Positions 9,450-18,192 of a stretch of DNA of 64,000 bases are shown in pieces. Source of the DNA: Streptomyces hygroscopicus subsp. hygroscopicus (GTDB lineage Bacteria > Actinomycetota > Actinomycetes > Streptomycetales > Streptomycetaceae); assembly GCF_030269125.1 (NCBI RefSeq), contig NZ_BSSM01000002.1, positions 248,001-312,000 on the forward strand, in the 5' to 3' direction. Below the pieces are notes generated by a model, which saw only the letters and a list, made by a program, of their open reading frames with translations, had not been told where the DNA came from and searched no databases. Numbering within the stretch: the first letter of the stretch is position 1; every line of letters starts with the position of its first letter. Made by a program: the position numbers and the translations under genes.

Positions 9450-10937
9450 TCAGAGCCGGTTGGCCGTGTGTACGGCGCGGAGGACCGCCGCCGCCTTGTT
9501 GCGGCACTCCTGGTCCTCCGCCACCGGGTCGGAGTCGGCGACGATGCCGGCTCCGGCCTGCACGTATGCCGTGCCGTCGCGCAGCAGGGCGGTACGGATG
9601 GCGATCGCGGTGTCGGAGTCGCCCGCGAAGTCCAGATAGCCGACGCACCCGCCGTACAGGCCGCGCCGGGACGGCTCCAGTTCGTCGATGATCTGCATCG
9701 CGCGGGGCTTGGGGGCGCCGGAGAGGGTGCCGGCGGGGAAGCAGGCCGTGAGCACGTCGAAGGCGGTACGGCCGTCGGCGACCCGTCCGGTGACGGTGGA
9801 GACGATGTGCATGACGTGCGAGTAGCGCTCGACGGACATGAAGTCCACCACCTCCACCGAGCCGGGCTCGCAGACCCGTCCGAGGTCGTTGCGCCCGAGG
9901 TCGACCAGCATCAGGTGCTCGGCGCGCTCCTTGGGGTCGGCGAGCAGTTCCTCGGCGAGCGCCTGGTCCTCCTGCGGGGTGGCGCCGCGGGGCCGGGTGC
10001 CGGCGATGGGGTGCACCATGGCACGCCCGTCCTCGACCTTGACCAGGGCCTCGGGCGAGGAGCCGACGACGTCGAAGGCGCCTCCCTCCCCGTGGGGGAA
10101 CCGGAACAGGTACATGTACGGCGACGGGTTCGTCGCCCGCAGCACCCGGTAGACGTCGAGCGCGCTCGCCGTGCACGGGGTCTCGAAGCGCTGGGACGGT
10201 ACGACCTGGAAGGCCTCACCCGCCCGGATGCGCTCCTTGACGTCCTCGACGGCGCGCCGGAAGTCGGGGCCGCCCCACAGCGCGGTGTACTCGGGCAGCT
10301 CGGAGGGCGGCAGCACGGCCGGGGGCTGGGCCACCGGGCGGCCGAGGTCCGCCTCCATGGCGTCGAGGCGGGCCACCGCGTCGGCGTAGGCCTCGTCCAC
10401 GCCGGTGTCCAGGTCGTTGTGGTTGATCGCGTTGGCGATCAGCAGGACCGAGCCCTCCCAGTGGTCCATCACGGCGAGGTCGCTGGTCAGGAGCATGGTC
10501 AGCTCGGGCAACCCCAGGTCGTCGCGCTCGCCGGGGCCGATCTTCTCCAGCCTGCGCACGATGTCGTAGCCGAGGTAGCCGACCATGCCGCCGGTGAAGG
10601 GCGGCAGGCCCTCCTCACGCGGGGTGTGCAGGGTCTGGAGGGTGGCGCGCAGGGCCTTGAGGGGGTCACCGTCGACGGGGACGCCGACCGGCGGGGTGCC
10701 GAGCCAGTGGGCGGCGCCGTCGCGGGTGGTCAGGGTGGCGGCGCTGCGGACGCCCACGAAGGAGTAGCGCGACCAGGAGCGGCCGTTCTCCGCGGACTCC
10801 AGCAGGAAGGTCCCGGGGCGCTCGCCTGCCAGCTTGCGGTAGAGGGCGACGGGGGTGTCGCCGTCGGCGAGGAGCTTGCGGGTGACCGGGATGACGCGCC
10901 GGTCGGCGGCGAGCTTGCGGAAGGTCTCCAGGTCCAT
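9450..10937 (-). CDS. trpE: Anthranilate synthase component I TrpE
   Basis: TrpE turns chorismate into anthranilate with ammonia from TrpG, which is not encoded here. The 495-residue protein has the N-terminal feedback region ([16 protein letters not shown]), the chorismate-binding segment [14 protein letters not shown] and [19 protein letters not shown]. The ATG at 10937 lies 11 bp after the hisI stop, so the two are one operon; the frame remains open upstream inside hisI. No run of Trp codons is seen in front of hisI-trpE. Confidence 0.96.
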   Translation of the reverse strand: MDLETFRKLAADRRVIPVTRKLLADGDTPVALYRKLAGERPGTFLLESAENGRSWSRYSFVGVRSAATLTTRDGAAHWLGTPPVGVPVDGDPLKALRATLQTLHTPREEGLPPFTGGMVGYLGYDIVRRLEKIGPGERDDLGLPELTMLLTSDLAVMDHWEGSVLLIANAINHNDLDTGVDEAYADAVARLDAMEADLGRPVAQPPAVLPPSELPEYTALWGGPDFRRAVEDVKERIRAGEAFQVVPSQRFETPCTASALDVYRVLRATNPSPYMYLFRFPHGEGGAFDVVGSSPEALVKVEDGRAMVHPIAGTRPRGATPQEDQALAEELLADPKERAEHLMLVDLGRNDLGRVCEPGSVEVVDFMSVERYSHVMHIVSTVTGRVADGRTAFDVLTACFPAGTLSGAPKPRAMQIIDELEPSRRGLYGGCVGYLDFAGDSDTAIAIRTALLRDGTAYVQAGAGIVADSDPVAEDQECRNKAAAVLRAVHTANRL

Positions 10938-10948
10938 GGCGGCGGGCC

Positions 10949-11398
10949 TCACTGGTCCGCGCCGGACGGGAGACCGGCGTCCTTGAGGAGCACGTCCTCG
11001 TCGAAGCAGGTGCGCGCGCCGGTGTGGCAGGCGGCGCCCTCCTGGTCGACCTGGACCAGCACCGTGTCGGCGTCGCAGTCGAGCGCGACCGACTTGACCC
11101 ACTGGACGTGGCCCGAGGTGTCGCCCTTGACCCAGTACTCCTGGCGGCTGCGCGACCAGTAGGTGCAGCGGCCGGTCGTCAGGGTCCGGTGCAGCGCCTC
11201 GTCGTCCATCCAGCCGAGCATGAGCACCTCTCCGGTGTCGTGCTGCTGGGCGATGGCGGGCAGGAGGCCGTCGGCGCTGCGCTTGAGGCGGGCGGCGATC
11301 TCCGGGGCGAGGCCGCTGGCGGGGACACTGTGGCGCGAAGCGCCTCCGTCAGGGGCGGTGGCCGGGTGACGGGCGGGCGTGCCGGGCGTACTGGTCAT
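10949..11398 (-). CDS. hisI: Phosphoribosyl-AMP cyclohydrolase HisI
   Basis: HisI opens the purine ring of phosphoribosyl-AMP, the third histidine step. The 149-residue protein holds [19 protein letters not shown], the metal-binding [13 protein letters not shown] and HTGARTCF. No HisE domain is attached, so hisE must be elsewhere. I used ATG 11398; ATG 11407 (adds Met-Ala-Ser) is equally possible. It is placed upstream of trpE, apart from the main his operon. Confidence 0.93.
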   Translation of the reverse strand: MTSTPGTPARHPATAPDGGASRHSVPASGLAPEIAARLKRSADGLLPAIAQQHDTGEVLMLGWMDDEALHRTLTTGRCTYWSRSRQEYWVKGDTSGHVQWVKSVALDCDADTVLVQVDQEGAACHTGARTCFDEDVLLKDAGLPSGADQ

Positions 11399-11480
11399 GG
11401 ACGCCATTGTGCCGCGCCCTGCCGACGGCACCGGGCGGGTGTCCACTGCGCGGACCGGTGGCTGGCCGTAGGCTGACCCC

Positions 11481-12116
11481 ATGTCGACCTTCGCCAAGCG
11501 TGAACGGCTCCTGTTCGCCGACCTCTTGGAAACCGTGGGCCCGGACGCGCCGACTCTGTGCGAGGGCTGGCGGACCCGGGACCTGGCCGCGCACGTGATC
11601 GTGCGCGAGCGCCGCCCGGACGCGGCCGGGGGCGCGCTGATCAAGCAGCTCGCCGGTCGCCTGGAGAAGGTGATGGCGGAGTACACCGCGAAGCCGTACG
11701 AGGAGCTGATCCAGCTGATCCGCACCGGGCCGCCGCGGTTCTCGCCATTCCAGGTCAAGCAGGTGGACGAGGCGGCGAACACGGTGGAGTTCTACGTCCA
11801 CACCGAGGACGTGCGCCGGGCGCAGCCGGACTGGAGCGCGCGGGAGCTGGACCCGGTGTTCCAGGACGCGCTGTGGTCGCGCCTGGAGCGGACGGCGCGG
11901 CTGCTGGGGCGCGGGGTGCCGACCGGGCTGGTGCTGCGCCGGCCGGACGGGCAGACCGTGGTGGCGCACAAGGGCGCGCCGGTGGTCACGGCGACCGGGG
12001 AGCCGTCGGAGCTGCTGCTGTTCGCGTTCGGCCGGGACCGGGCCGCGCGGGTGGAGCTGGCGGGCGACGCGGACGCGATCGACAAACTGCACTCGTCCAA
12101 GCAGCTGGGGTTCTGA
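11481..12116 (+). CDS. TIGR03085-type DinB/MDMPI-like metal-binding protein
   Basis: A 211-residue protein with the helical-bundle N-terminus of mycothiol-dependent maleylpyruvate isomerases ([28 protein letters not shown] region with RDLAAHV) and the [14 protein letters not shown] motif. His residues at about 39 and 109 are placed as in the DinB metal site. This subfamily (TIGR03085) is of unknown substrate and common in actinobacteria, where mycothiol or another small thiol may be a cofactor. It is divergent from hisI and followed 16 bp later by a VOC protein. Confidence 0.8.
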   Translation: MSTFAKRERLLFADLLETVGPDAPTLCEGWRTRDLAAHVIVRERRPDAAGGALIKQLAGRLEKVMAEYTAKPYEELIQLIRTGPPRFSPFQVKQVDEAANTVEFYVHTEDVRRAQPDWSARELDPVFQDALWSRLERTARLLGRGVPTGLVLRRPDGQTVVAHKGAPVVTATGEPSELLLFAFGRDRAARVELAGDADAIDKLHSSKQLGF

Positions 12117-12132
12117 CCAGGGGGGCCGGCCC

Positions 12133-12531
12133 GTGATCAAGGTCGCGATGACAGGGGTGTACGTGGACGACGTGGCGAAGGCGCACGCCTTCTACACGGA
12201 GGTCCTCGGCTTCGAGACCCGCACCCGCAGGGACCTCGGCGACGGCACCCTGTTCGTCACGGTGGGCGCGCCCGAGGGCGGCCAGCCGGACCTCCAGCTG
12301 CTGCTGGAACCGGGCCAGGGTCCCATCGCCGACTCCTACCGCCGCGCGCTGTACGACGCGGGCATCCCCTGCATCGTCTTCTCCGTGGACGACCTCGCCG
12401 CCGAGCACCGGCGGCTCAGCGGCCTGGGTGTCCGCTTCCCGCACGGCCCGCGGGAGCAGGGGCCGGTGCTGGCGGCGGTGTTCGACGACACGTGCGGCAA
12501 TCTGGTGCAGCTGGTTCAGCCGAGAGGGTGA
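12133..12531 (+). CDS. VOC (glyoxalase/bleomycin-resistance fold) protein
   Basis: A 132-residue single VOC domain: two beta-alpha-beta modules, with VYVDDVAKAHAFYTEVLGF at the N-terminus and FDDTCGNLVQLVQ at the end. These proteins bind a metal with His/Glu residues and act as isomerases, dioxygenases or binding proteins; the substrate cannot be inferred. GTG start after a GGGGG stretch; likely cotranscribed with the preceding gene. Confidence 0.85.
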   Translation: MIKVAMTGVYVDDVAKAHAFYTEVLGFETRTRRDLGDGTLFVTVGAPEGGQPDLQLLLEPGQGPIADSYRRALYDAGIPCIVFSVDDLAAEHRRLSGLGVRFPHGPREQGPVLAAVFDDTCGNLVQLVQPRG

Positions 12532-12534
12532 GCC

Positions 12535-13782
12535 TCAGCGGGGCAGTTCGGCGCGGCGCAGGGCCGGTACGACGAGGGCGACGACCCCGCCGAGGGCGGA
12601 CACCCCGGCGCAGACGGCGAACACCGGGCCGGCCTCCCAGCGGGCCACGGACCAACCGACCAGCGGGAAGGTGAGCGGCGCGACGCCGTAACCGACCAGT
12701 GTGGACACCGAGGTGACCCGGCCGACGTAGGCGGCGCCCGCGTTGCTCTGGACCAGCGCGGCGGCGAGGGCCCCGGACAGGCCCGCGAGCAGTCCGACGA
12801 CCAGGGCCGCACCGGCCGCGCCCGCGGCGGACGGGACGCGTGCCAGGGCGGCGACCGCGAGGGCCCCGGCGACCGTCGAGGCGGCCATCACCCGTCCGGC
12901 GTGCGGCACACGGCCGCGCCAGGCCAGCAGCACGGAGGCGCTTCCGGCGCCGGCGCCGAACCCGGCGAGCACCAGGCCCATGCCCGCGGAGCCCCAGCCG
13001 CGCTCCTGGGCGAGCAGGGTCAGGCCGAGGTTCATGGGGCCGACGAAGCCCAGGTCGTTCAGGGCGATGGAGAGGACAAGGAAGCGCAGGACGGGGTCGC
13101 GCCCGATGTGCCGCAGCCCGTCGCGCAGTTCGGCGAGGACCCCCCGCCGTGCCGGCGCGTCGTGCGCCGGCACTCTCACCCGCACGGCGGACAGGGTGAT
13201 CAGGGACGCGCCCATCAGTAGGGCGGCGAGCCCGAACGCGCCGCCGGTACCGCCCAGGGCGACGCCGAGCCCCCCGATCGGGCCGCCGAGCACGTTGGCG
13301 AGCCGGGTGCCGAGGCCGCGCATGGCCTGGACGCGGGCGAGCTGGTCGCGCCCGGCGAGCAGGGCGGGCAGGGCGCCGGCGGCGGGCAGGAACACCGCGT
13401 CGACGACACCGAACAGCACGGCCACGATCCCGAGGCCCCACAGCCCGGGGCCGGTGGCGAGCAGCAGGACGGCGGCCGTGAGGACCAGCGCCGTGCGCGC
13501 TCCGGTGCTCGCCAGGACGACCCGTCGCGGCCCGTAGCGGTCGGCCACCACTCCCCCGCCCAGCATGAGCAGGGCCCGCGGCAGCGCGCTCGCCGCGGTG
13601 ACGAGCCCGGCCTGGGCGGGGGTGCCGGCCTGGACGGCGGCCCAGGACAGCGCCAGGAAGTAGACGTTGTCACCGACCGCGGAGCCGACGTGACCGCCCA
13701 GCCAGCGCAGGACGTTGCCGTCCCGGTGGGCGACGCGTTCGGGCTCGGTTTCGGCGGAGGTGGACGCGACGGTCGAGCTCAA
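12535..13782 (-). CDS. MFS transporter, EntS/MFS_3-like efflux type
   Basis: About 415 residues and roughly 12 hydrophobic segments. The conserved loop GGGVVADRYGPRRVV between segments 2 and 3 is the major-facilitator signature. The short MFS_3 layout suggests drug or siderophore export. A TTG start at 13782 has CAGGAG 6 nt upstream, which I prefer over the much longer open frame that runs through repetitive DNA. The ArsR-type gene 400 bp upstream on the same strand is the probable regulator. Confidence 0.88.
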   Translation of the reverse strand: MSSTVASTSAETEPERVAHRDGNVLRWLGGHVGSAVGDNVYFLALSWAAVQAGTPAQAGLVTAASALPRALLMLGGGVVADRYGPRRVVLASTGARTALVLTAAVLLLATGPGLWGLGIVAVLFGVVDAVFLPAAGALPALLAGRDQLARVQAMRGLGTRLANVLGGPIGGLGVALGGTGGAFGLAALLMGASLITLSAVRVRVPAHDAPARRGVLAELRDGLRHIGRDPVLRFLVLSIALNDLGFVGPMNLGLTLLAQERGWGSAGMGLVLAGFGAGAGSASVLLAWRGRVPHAGRVMAASTVAGALAVAALARVPSAAGAAGAALVVGLLAGLSGALAAALVQSNAGAAYVGRVTSVSTLVGYGVAPLTFPLVGWSVARWEAGPVFAVCAGVSALGGVVALVVPALRRAELPR

Positions 13783-14180
13783 GGCGGGCTCCTGGTGAGG
13801 CCGGGACGGGGAACGCGAGCGGGGCGGGCTCCCCGTGGAGCCGCGACGGGGACGCGGTGGTGCGGTGGCGCGGCTCGGCCACGGAACCGGAACGCGGCGG
13901 GCACTCGGCCACGGAACGGAACACCGCGGCGGGACAGCACTCACGCCCCCGGAACCGAACACGGTGCCGGAACGACACCCGGACACGGAACGGAACTCGG
14001 CGCCGGGGAGCACCCCGGACACGGGACCGAACGCGGGGCGAGGCTCGGCCACGGAACCCGGAGGCGAGGCGACGCCCGGCACGGAACCGGAACGCGGCAG
14101 GCGCCTGGACACGGGACGGAACACCGCGACGGGGCGGCGCTCCGACGCGGAGCGGGAGCATGACGATGCCGCGGAGGGCC
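13783..14180. repeat. Degenerate short tandem repeat between the MFS and ArsR genes
   Basis: This 398-bp gap contains no supportable gene. From about 13870 to 14130 it consists of diverged copies of a unit resembling CACGGAACCGGAACGCGGC, for example CGGCCACGGAACCGGAACGC, CGGACACGGAACGGAAC and GGCACGGAACCGGAACGC. The unit length drifts, so no single frame is kept. The frames that stay open across it are low-complexity Arg/Pro/Gly and lack ribosome sites. Confidence 0.7.
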
Positions 14181-14771
14181 TCAGGTGCGGAACGGGAAGG
14201 CGTAGGTGTGCACGGCGACGTTCTCGCGGCCCGTCACGTCCCCGGCCGCCTCCGCGGCCCGACCGCGCTCGTCGTAGCGCCGGAGCAGCGCGCGCATCTC
14301 CCGTGTCAGCTCGGCGGTTTCCGCGGCGGTGAGACGCAGCGCGGACTCGGAGGACTCCGCCGCGTCGTTCCACTCCTCGCCCCAGTGGGCGCGCTCGTCC
14401 AGAAAGCGCCGGTACATGTCGGCGCGCTGCTCGAAGAACAGCCGGCTGGCGGCGGTGTGCGCGGCGGCCTTCTCGGGGGCGTCGCGGAAGTCCTCGTCGT
14501 GGATGGCGACACCCTCGGACGCCGGCCGCCACCACCGCTCCCGCCCGTCCGCGCGCTGCCGCTCGGCCTCCTCGATGAGCCCGTGCTCGGCCAGCTTGCG
14601 CAGGTGGTAGCTGACCAGGGACACCGCCTCGTCCACCTGCTCGGCCAGCTGGGACGCGGTCGCCGTACGGGCCAGGGTCAGGGCGCGGTACAGCCGTGCC
14701 CGCAGCGGGTGCGCGAGCGCCTTCAGCGTGCCCACGTCCCTGATCCGGCGGTCTCTCTCCCTCTCCGTCAT
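14181..14771 (-). CDS. ArsR-type winged-helix transcriptional regulator
   Basis: A 196-residue protein. The N-terminal winged helix (about 10-90) contains LKALAHPLRARLYRAL, SQLAEQVDEAVSLVSYHLRKLAEHGLI and the wing GRERWWRPASE, typical of the HTH_20 branch of ArsR regulators. No metal-binding Cys motif is present, so it is not a classical metal sensor; the C-terminal half is helical. I used ATG 14771; the ATG at 14807 would translate the inverted repeat. The perfect repeat in front of it is the likely operator, and the MFS gene downstream the likely target. Confidence 0.85.
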   Translation of the reverse strand: MTERERDRRIRDVGTLKALAHPLRARLYRALTLARTATASQLAEQVDEAVSLVSYHLRKLAEHGLIEEAERQRADGRERWWRPASEGVAIHDEDFRDAPEKAAAHTAASRLFFEQRADMYRRFLDERAHWGEEWNDAAESSESALRLTAAETAELTREMRALLRRYDERGRAAEAAGDVTGRENVAVHTYAFPFRT

Positions 14772-14785
14772 GTCATCCACCCTAG

Positions 14786-14835
14786 ATACGAAAGGAATCT
14801 TGCGCAATCTTTTTTGCGCAAGATTCCTTTCGTAT
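14786..14835. promoter_or_regulatory. Perfect 22-bp inverted repeat, candidate ArsR operator or hisF terminator
   Basis: 14786-14807 and 14814-14835 are exact complements around TCTTTT. Each arm ends in the self-complementary octamer TTGCGCAA, and the DNA is far more AT-rich than its surroundings. It lies 15 bp upstream of the ArsR-type gene and 57 bp after the hisF stop, so it may be a double operator, an intrinsic terminator, or both. Confidence 0.6.
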
Positions 14836-14891
14836 TCGGGGGTGAAAAGACCCCGGCGGCTCCTGCCACCGGGGTCCGACCGCTTGCCGCG

Positions 14892-15662
14892 TCAGCGCAC
14901 CGGGTGCCCCGCCTCCCGCAGCGTCTCCTTCACCTCGCCGATCCGCAGATCGCCGAAGTGGAAGACGGAGGCGGCGAGCACCGCGTCCGCGCCCGCGGCG
15001 ACGGCCGGCGGGAAGTGCGACAGCTTGCCGGCGCCGCCCGAGGCGATCACCGGGACGGAGACGTGCTTGCGGACGGCCGCGATCATCTCCAGGTCGTAGC
15101 CGTCCTTGGTGCCGTCGGCGTCCATCGAGTTCAGCAGGATCTCGCCCGCGCCCAGCTCCGCGGCGCGGTGCGCCCACTCGACGGCGTCGATGCCGGTACC
15201 CCGGCGGCCGCCGTGCGTGGTGACCTCGAAGGACCCGGACGAGCCACTGCCGGAAGGGGTACGGCGGGCGTCGACCGACAGCACCAGCACCTGGCGGCCG
15301 AAGCGCTCGGCGATCTCGCGGATCAGCTCGGGGCGGGCGATCGCCGCGGTGTTCACGCCCACCTTGTCGGCGCCCGCCCGCAGCAGCTTGTCCACGTCCT
15401 CGACCGAGCGGACGCCGCCGCCCACGGTCAGCGGGATGAACACCTGCTCCGCGGTGCGGCGCACCACGTCGTACGTCGTCTCCCGGTCGCCCGAGGACGC
15501 GGTGATGTCCAGGAACGTCAGCTCGTCGGCGCCCTCGGCGTCGTACACCTTGGCCATCTCGACGGGGTCGCCCGCGTCGCGCAGGTTCTGGAAGTTGACG
15601 CCCTTGACGACCCGGCCGTTGTCGACGTCCAGGCAGGGGATGACTCGGACCGCCAGGCTCAT
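14892..15662 (-). CDS. hisF: Imidazole glycerol phosphate synthase cyclase subunit HisF
   Basis: HisF uses ammonia from HisH to form imidazole glycerol phosphate and AICAR. The 256-residue TIM barrel has [16 protein letters not shown] with the first catalytic Asp, [18 protein letters not shown] with the second Asp, and [13 protein letters not shown]. An insertion rich in Gly/Ser (PSGSGSSGS) lies after VDARRT, slightly longer than usual. It ends the his operon, 6 bp after ridA. Confidence 0.97.
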   Translation of the reverse strand: MSLAVRVIPCLDVDNGRVVKGVNFQNLRDAGDPVEMAKVYDAEGADELTFLDITASSGDRETTYDVVRRTAEQVFIPLTVGGGVRSVEDVDKLLRAGADKVGVNTAAIARPELIREIAERFGRQVLVLSVDARRTPSGSGSSGSFEVTTHGGRRGTGIDAVEWAHRAAELGAGEILLNSMDADGTKDGYDLEMIAAVRKHVSVPVIASGGAGKLSHFPPAVAAGADAVLAASVFHFGDLRIGEVKETLREAGHPVR

Positions 15663-15668
15663 GACTGC

Positions 15669-16064
15669 TCAGGCTCCTCTGAATGCTTCAAGCTCTACTT
15701 CGACCAGGATGCGCGGGTCCACGAAGCCCTCGACCACCAGCAGGGTCGACACCGGACGCACGGAGTCGAACAGCTCCTTGTGGGCCCGCCCGGCCTCGTC
15801 GACGTCACGCACATGGCTCAGGTACATGCGGGTGCGGATCACGGACTCGACGCCGAGACCGAACTCCTTCAGCGCTTCGAGGGCGTTGCCGAAGGCGACC
15901 CGGGTCTGCTCGTACGGATCGCCCTCGCCGTACAGGACCGTGCCCTTGAAGGACGTGGTGCCGCCCACCGACACCCGGTCCCCCGCCGCGACGGCGCGCG
16001 CGAAACCGAAACTCTCCTCCCAGGGACTTCCGCTCTGCACCCGCCGTACGGCTTCGGACGTCAT
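15669..16064 (-). CDS. RidA/YjgF-family protein in the his operon
   Basis: A 131-residue chorismate-mutase-like trimer subunit of the RidA/YER057c/UK114 family. [29 protein letters not shown] and the [14 protein letters not shown] segment are typical. Family members hydrolyse reactive enamines and imines, such as 2-aminoacrylate. The key C-terminal segment reads LVEVELEAF where canonical RidA has a conserved Glu after 'EIE', so it fits a RidA subfamily rather than the archetype. The ATG overlaps the priA stop (ATGA), so it is coupled into his expression. Confidence 0.85.
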   Translation of the reverse strand: MTSEAVRRVQSGSPWEESFGFARAVAAGDRVSVGGTTSFKGTVLYGEGDPYEQTRVAFGNALEALKEFGLGVESVIRTRMYLSHVRDVDEAGRAHKELFDSVRPVSTLLVVEGFVDPRILVEVELEAFRGA

Positions 16065-16786
16065 GACGACACAGCCTCCAGGGCCTCTTCCAGGGTGAAC
16101 GCCTTCGCGTACAGGGCCTTCCCGACGATGGAGCCCTCGACACCGAGGGGTACCAGCTCGGCGATGGCACGCAGGTCGTCCAGGGACGACACGCCGCCGG
16201 AGGCCACGACCGGGCGGTCGGTGGCCGCGCACACGTTGCGCAGCAGCTCCAGGTTGGGGCCCTGGAGGGTGCCGTCCTTGGCGATGTCGGTGACGACGTA
16301 GCGCGCGCAGCCCTCCTTGTCCAGGCGGTCCAGCGTCTCGTAGAGGTCGCCGCCGTCGCGGGTCCAGCCGCGGCCGCGCAGGGTGGTGCCGCGCACGTCC
16401 AGGCCGACGGCGATCTTGTCGCCGTGCTCGGCGATCACCTTGGCGACCCACTCGGGGCTCTCCAGGGCGGCGGTGCCGAGGTTGACGCGGGTGCAGCCGG
16501 TGGCGAGGGCGGCGGCGAGGGTGTCGTCGTCGCGGATGCCGCCGGACAGCTCCACCTTGATGTCCATGGCCTTGGCGACCTCGGCGATCAGCGCCCGGTT
16601 GTCACCGGTGCCGAAGGCCGCGTCCAGGTCGACCAGGTGCAGCCACTCGGCGCCGGACCGCTGCCAGGCGAGGGCGGCCTCCAGCGGGGAGCCGTAGGAG
16701 GTCTCGGTCCCGGACTCGCCGTGGACGAGGCGTACGGCCTGGCCGTCGCGGACGTCGACGGCGGGGAGGAGTTCGAGCTTGGCCAT
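16061..16786 (-). CDS. priA: Bifunctional HisA/TrpF isomerase PriA
   Basis: A 241-residue TIM barrel at the hisA position. In Streptomyces and mycobacteria this enzyme, PriA, catalyses both the ProFAR isomerisation of histidine synthesis (HisA) and the phosphoribosylanthranilate isomerisation of tryptophan synthesis (TrpF). Visible motifs: [15 protein letters not shown] with one catalytic Asp, [18 protein letters not shown], and [16 protein letters not shown] with the second Asp. No trpF is seen in the trp block at 3-11 kb, as expected if PriA fills that role. It follows hisH by 3 bp. Confidence 0.93.
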   Translation of the reverse strand: MAKLELLPAVDVRDGQAVRLVHGESGTETSYGSPLEAALAWQRSGAEWLHLVDLDAAFGTGDNRALIAEVAKAMDIKVELSGGIRDDDTLAAALATGCTRVNLGTAALESPEWVAKVIAEHGDKIAVGLDVRGTTLRGRGWTRDGGDLYETLDRLDKEGCARYVVTDIAKDGTLQGPNLELLRNVCAATDRPVVASGGVSSLDDLRAIAELVPLGVEGSIVGKALYAKAFTLEEALEAVSS

Positions 16787-16789
16787 GGT

Positions 16790-17434
16790 CTACAGGGTTC
16801 CGATCCAGTTGGTGAGGAGCTGGGCACCGGCGTCGCCGGACTTCTCGGGGTGGAACTGGGTGGCCCACAGGGGGCCGTTCTCCACCGCGGCCACGAAGGG
16901 CTTGCCGTGCGTGGCCCAGGTGACCTTGGGCGCGGCGATCACCGGGTTGTTGGTCTCCTGCGTCCAGTCGTGGACGGCGTAGGAGTGCACGAAGTAGTAG
17001 CGGGCGTCGGCGTCCAGGCCGGCGAACAGCTCGGAGTCGGCGGGGGCGTCGACGGTGTTCCAGCCCATGTGGGGCACCACGTCCGCCTCCAGGGGTCCGA
17101 CCGTGCCCGGCCATTCCTCCAGGCCCTCGGCCTCCACGCCGTGCTCGATGCCGCGCGCGAACAGGATCTGCATGCCGACGCAGATGCCCATCACCGGGCG
17201 CCCGCCGGACAGCCGGCGGTCCACGACCCAGTCGCCGCGGGCGGCGAGCAGGCCCCGCATGCAGGCGGCGAAGGCGCCGACGCCCGGCACCAGCAGGCCG
17301 TCCGCGTTCATCGCCTTGTCGAAGTCACGCGTGATCTCCACGTCGGCGCCGACCCGCGCGAGGGCACGCTCGGCCGAGCGGACGTTGCCGAAGCCGTAGT
17401 CGAAGACCACGACCTTCTTCGCGACAGGGCTCAA
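16790..17434 (-). CDS. hisH: Imidazole glycerol phosphate synthase glutaminase subunit HisH
   Basis: HisH hydrolyses glutamine and feeds ammonia to HisF. The 214-residue class I amidotransferase has [10 protein letters not shown], the nucleophile loop [11 protein letters not shown], and the FHPEKSG His-Glu pair. I chose the TTG start at 17434: GGAGG lies 7 nt upstream and the start overlaps the stop of the small membrane gene as TTGA. The in-frame GTG six bases earlier is only 1 nt from the same GGAGG. Confidence 0.95.
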   Translation of the reverse strand: MSPVAKKVVVFDYGFGNVRSAERALARVGADVEITRDFDKAMNADGLLVPGVGAFAACMRGLLAARGDWVVDRRLSGGRPVMGICVGMQILFARGIEHGVEAEGLEEWPGTVGPLEADVVPHMGWNTVDAPADSELFAGLDADARYYFVHSYAVHDWTQETNNPVIAAPKVTWATHGKPFVAAVENGPLWATQFHPEKSGDAGAQLLTNWIGTL

Positions 17435-17595
17435 TTCCACACCTCCAACCGCATGACGCCCGCGACCAGGCACAGGCCGGCCGCGAGGGAGAGGAGCACG
17501 ATCAGGCTCGTGGGCATCTTCTGCTTGGCGAAGGAGATGATGCCGCCGACCAGGAAGAGGCCGACGACGATCAGGATGGTCGACAGACCGGTCAT
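17431..17595 (-). CDS. Small 54-residue membrane protein between hisB and hisH
   Basis: A short gene starting ATG at 17595 ([17 protein letters not shown]...) and ending ...MRLEVWN. It has two hydrophobic stretches (about 5-20 and 30-47) split by a basic loop AKQKMPTS. It starts 3 bp after the hisB stop and its TGA overlaps the hisH start (TTGA), so it is locked into the his operon by translational coupling on both sides. No family is recognised; S. coelicolor carries, as I recall, a similar small membrane gene here. Confidence 0.85.
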   Translation of the reverse strand: MTGLSTILIVVGLFLVGGIISFAKQKMPTSLIVLLSLAAGLCLVAGVMRLEVWN

Positions 17596-17598
17596 GGG

Positions 17599-18192
17599 TT
17601 ACAGCGCGCCCTTCGTCGACGGGAGGATGCCGGCCGCGCGCGGGTCGCGCTCGGAGGCATAACGCAGCGCCCGCGCCAGCGCCTTGAACTGACACTCCAC
17701 GATGTGGTGGGCGTTGCGTCCGTACGGTACGTGAACGTGCAGGGCGATCTGCGCCTGGGCCACGAACGACTCCAGGATGTGCCGGGTCATCGTGGTGTCG
17801 TACTCGCCGATCATCGGCGCCATGTGCTCGGGCTCGGTGTGCACGAGGTAGGGGCGGCCGGAGAGGTCGACGGTGACCTGGGCGAGGGACTCGTCCAGCG
17901 GGACCGTGCAGTTGCCGAAGCGGTAGATGCCCACCTTGTCGCCGAGCGCCTGCCGGAAGGCGGCGCCGAGCGCGAGGGCGGTGTCCTCGATGGTGTGGTG
18001 GGAGTCGATGTGCAGATCGCCGTCGGTCTTCACGGTGAGGTCGAACAGGCCGTGGCGGCCGAGCTGGTCGAGCATGTGGTCGTAGAAGCCGACGCCGGTG
18101 GCGATGTCGGTCCGCCCGGTGCCGTCGAGGTCTATCTCGACCAGGACCGAGGTCTCCTTGGTGGTGCGCTCGACGCGCCCTGCGCGGCTCAT
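17599..18192 (-). CDS. hisB: Imidazoleglycerol-phosphate dehydratase HisB
   Basis: HisB dehydrates imidazole glycerol phosphate to imidazole acetol phosphate. The 197-residue protein has two repeats with manganese-binding histidines: [27 protein letters not shown], and later [15 protein letters not shown]. It is the monofunctional form, with no phosphatase domain. The ATG overlaps the hisC stop (ATGA). Confidence 0.97.
   Translation of the reverse strand: MSRAGRVERTTKETSVLVEIDLDGTGRTDIATGVGFYDHMLDQLGRHGLFDLTVKTDGDLHIDSHHTIEDTALALGAAFRQALGDKVGIYRFGNCTVPLDESLAQVTVDLSGRPYLVHTEPEHMAPMIGEYDTTMTRHILESFVAQAQIALHVHVPYGRNAHHIVECQFKALARALRYASERDPRAAGILPSTKGAL

Noticed and set aside
11399..11480. Trp leader peptide before hisI-trpE
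   Set aside because: No consecutive TGG codons in a short frame on the minus strand.
13783..14180. Possible CRISPR or RTX-type repeat array
   Set aside because: Unit length drifts and there are no unique spacers of constant size, no Cas genes and no stable frame.
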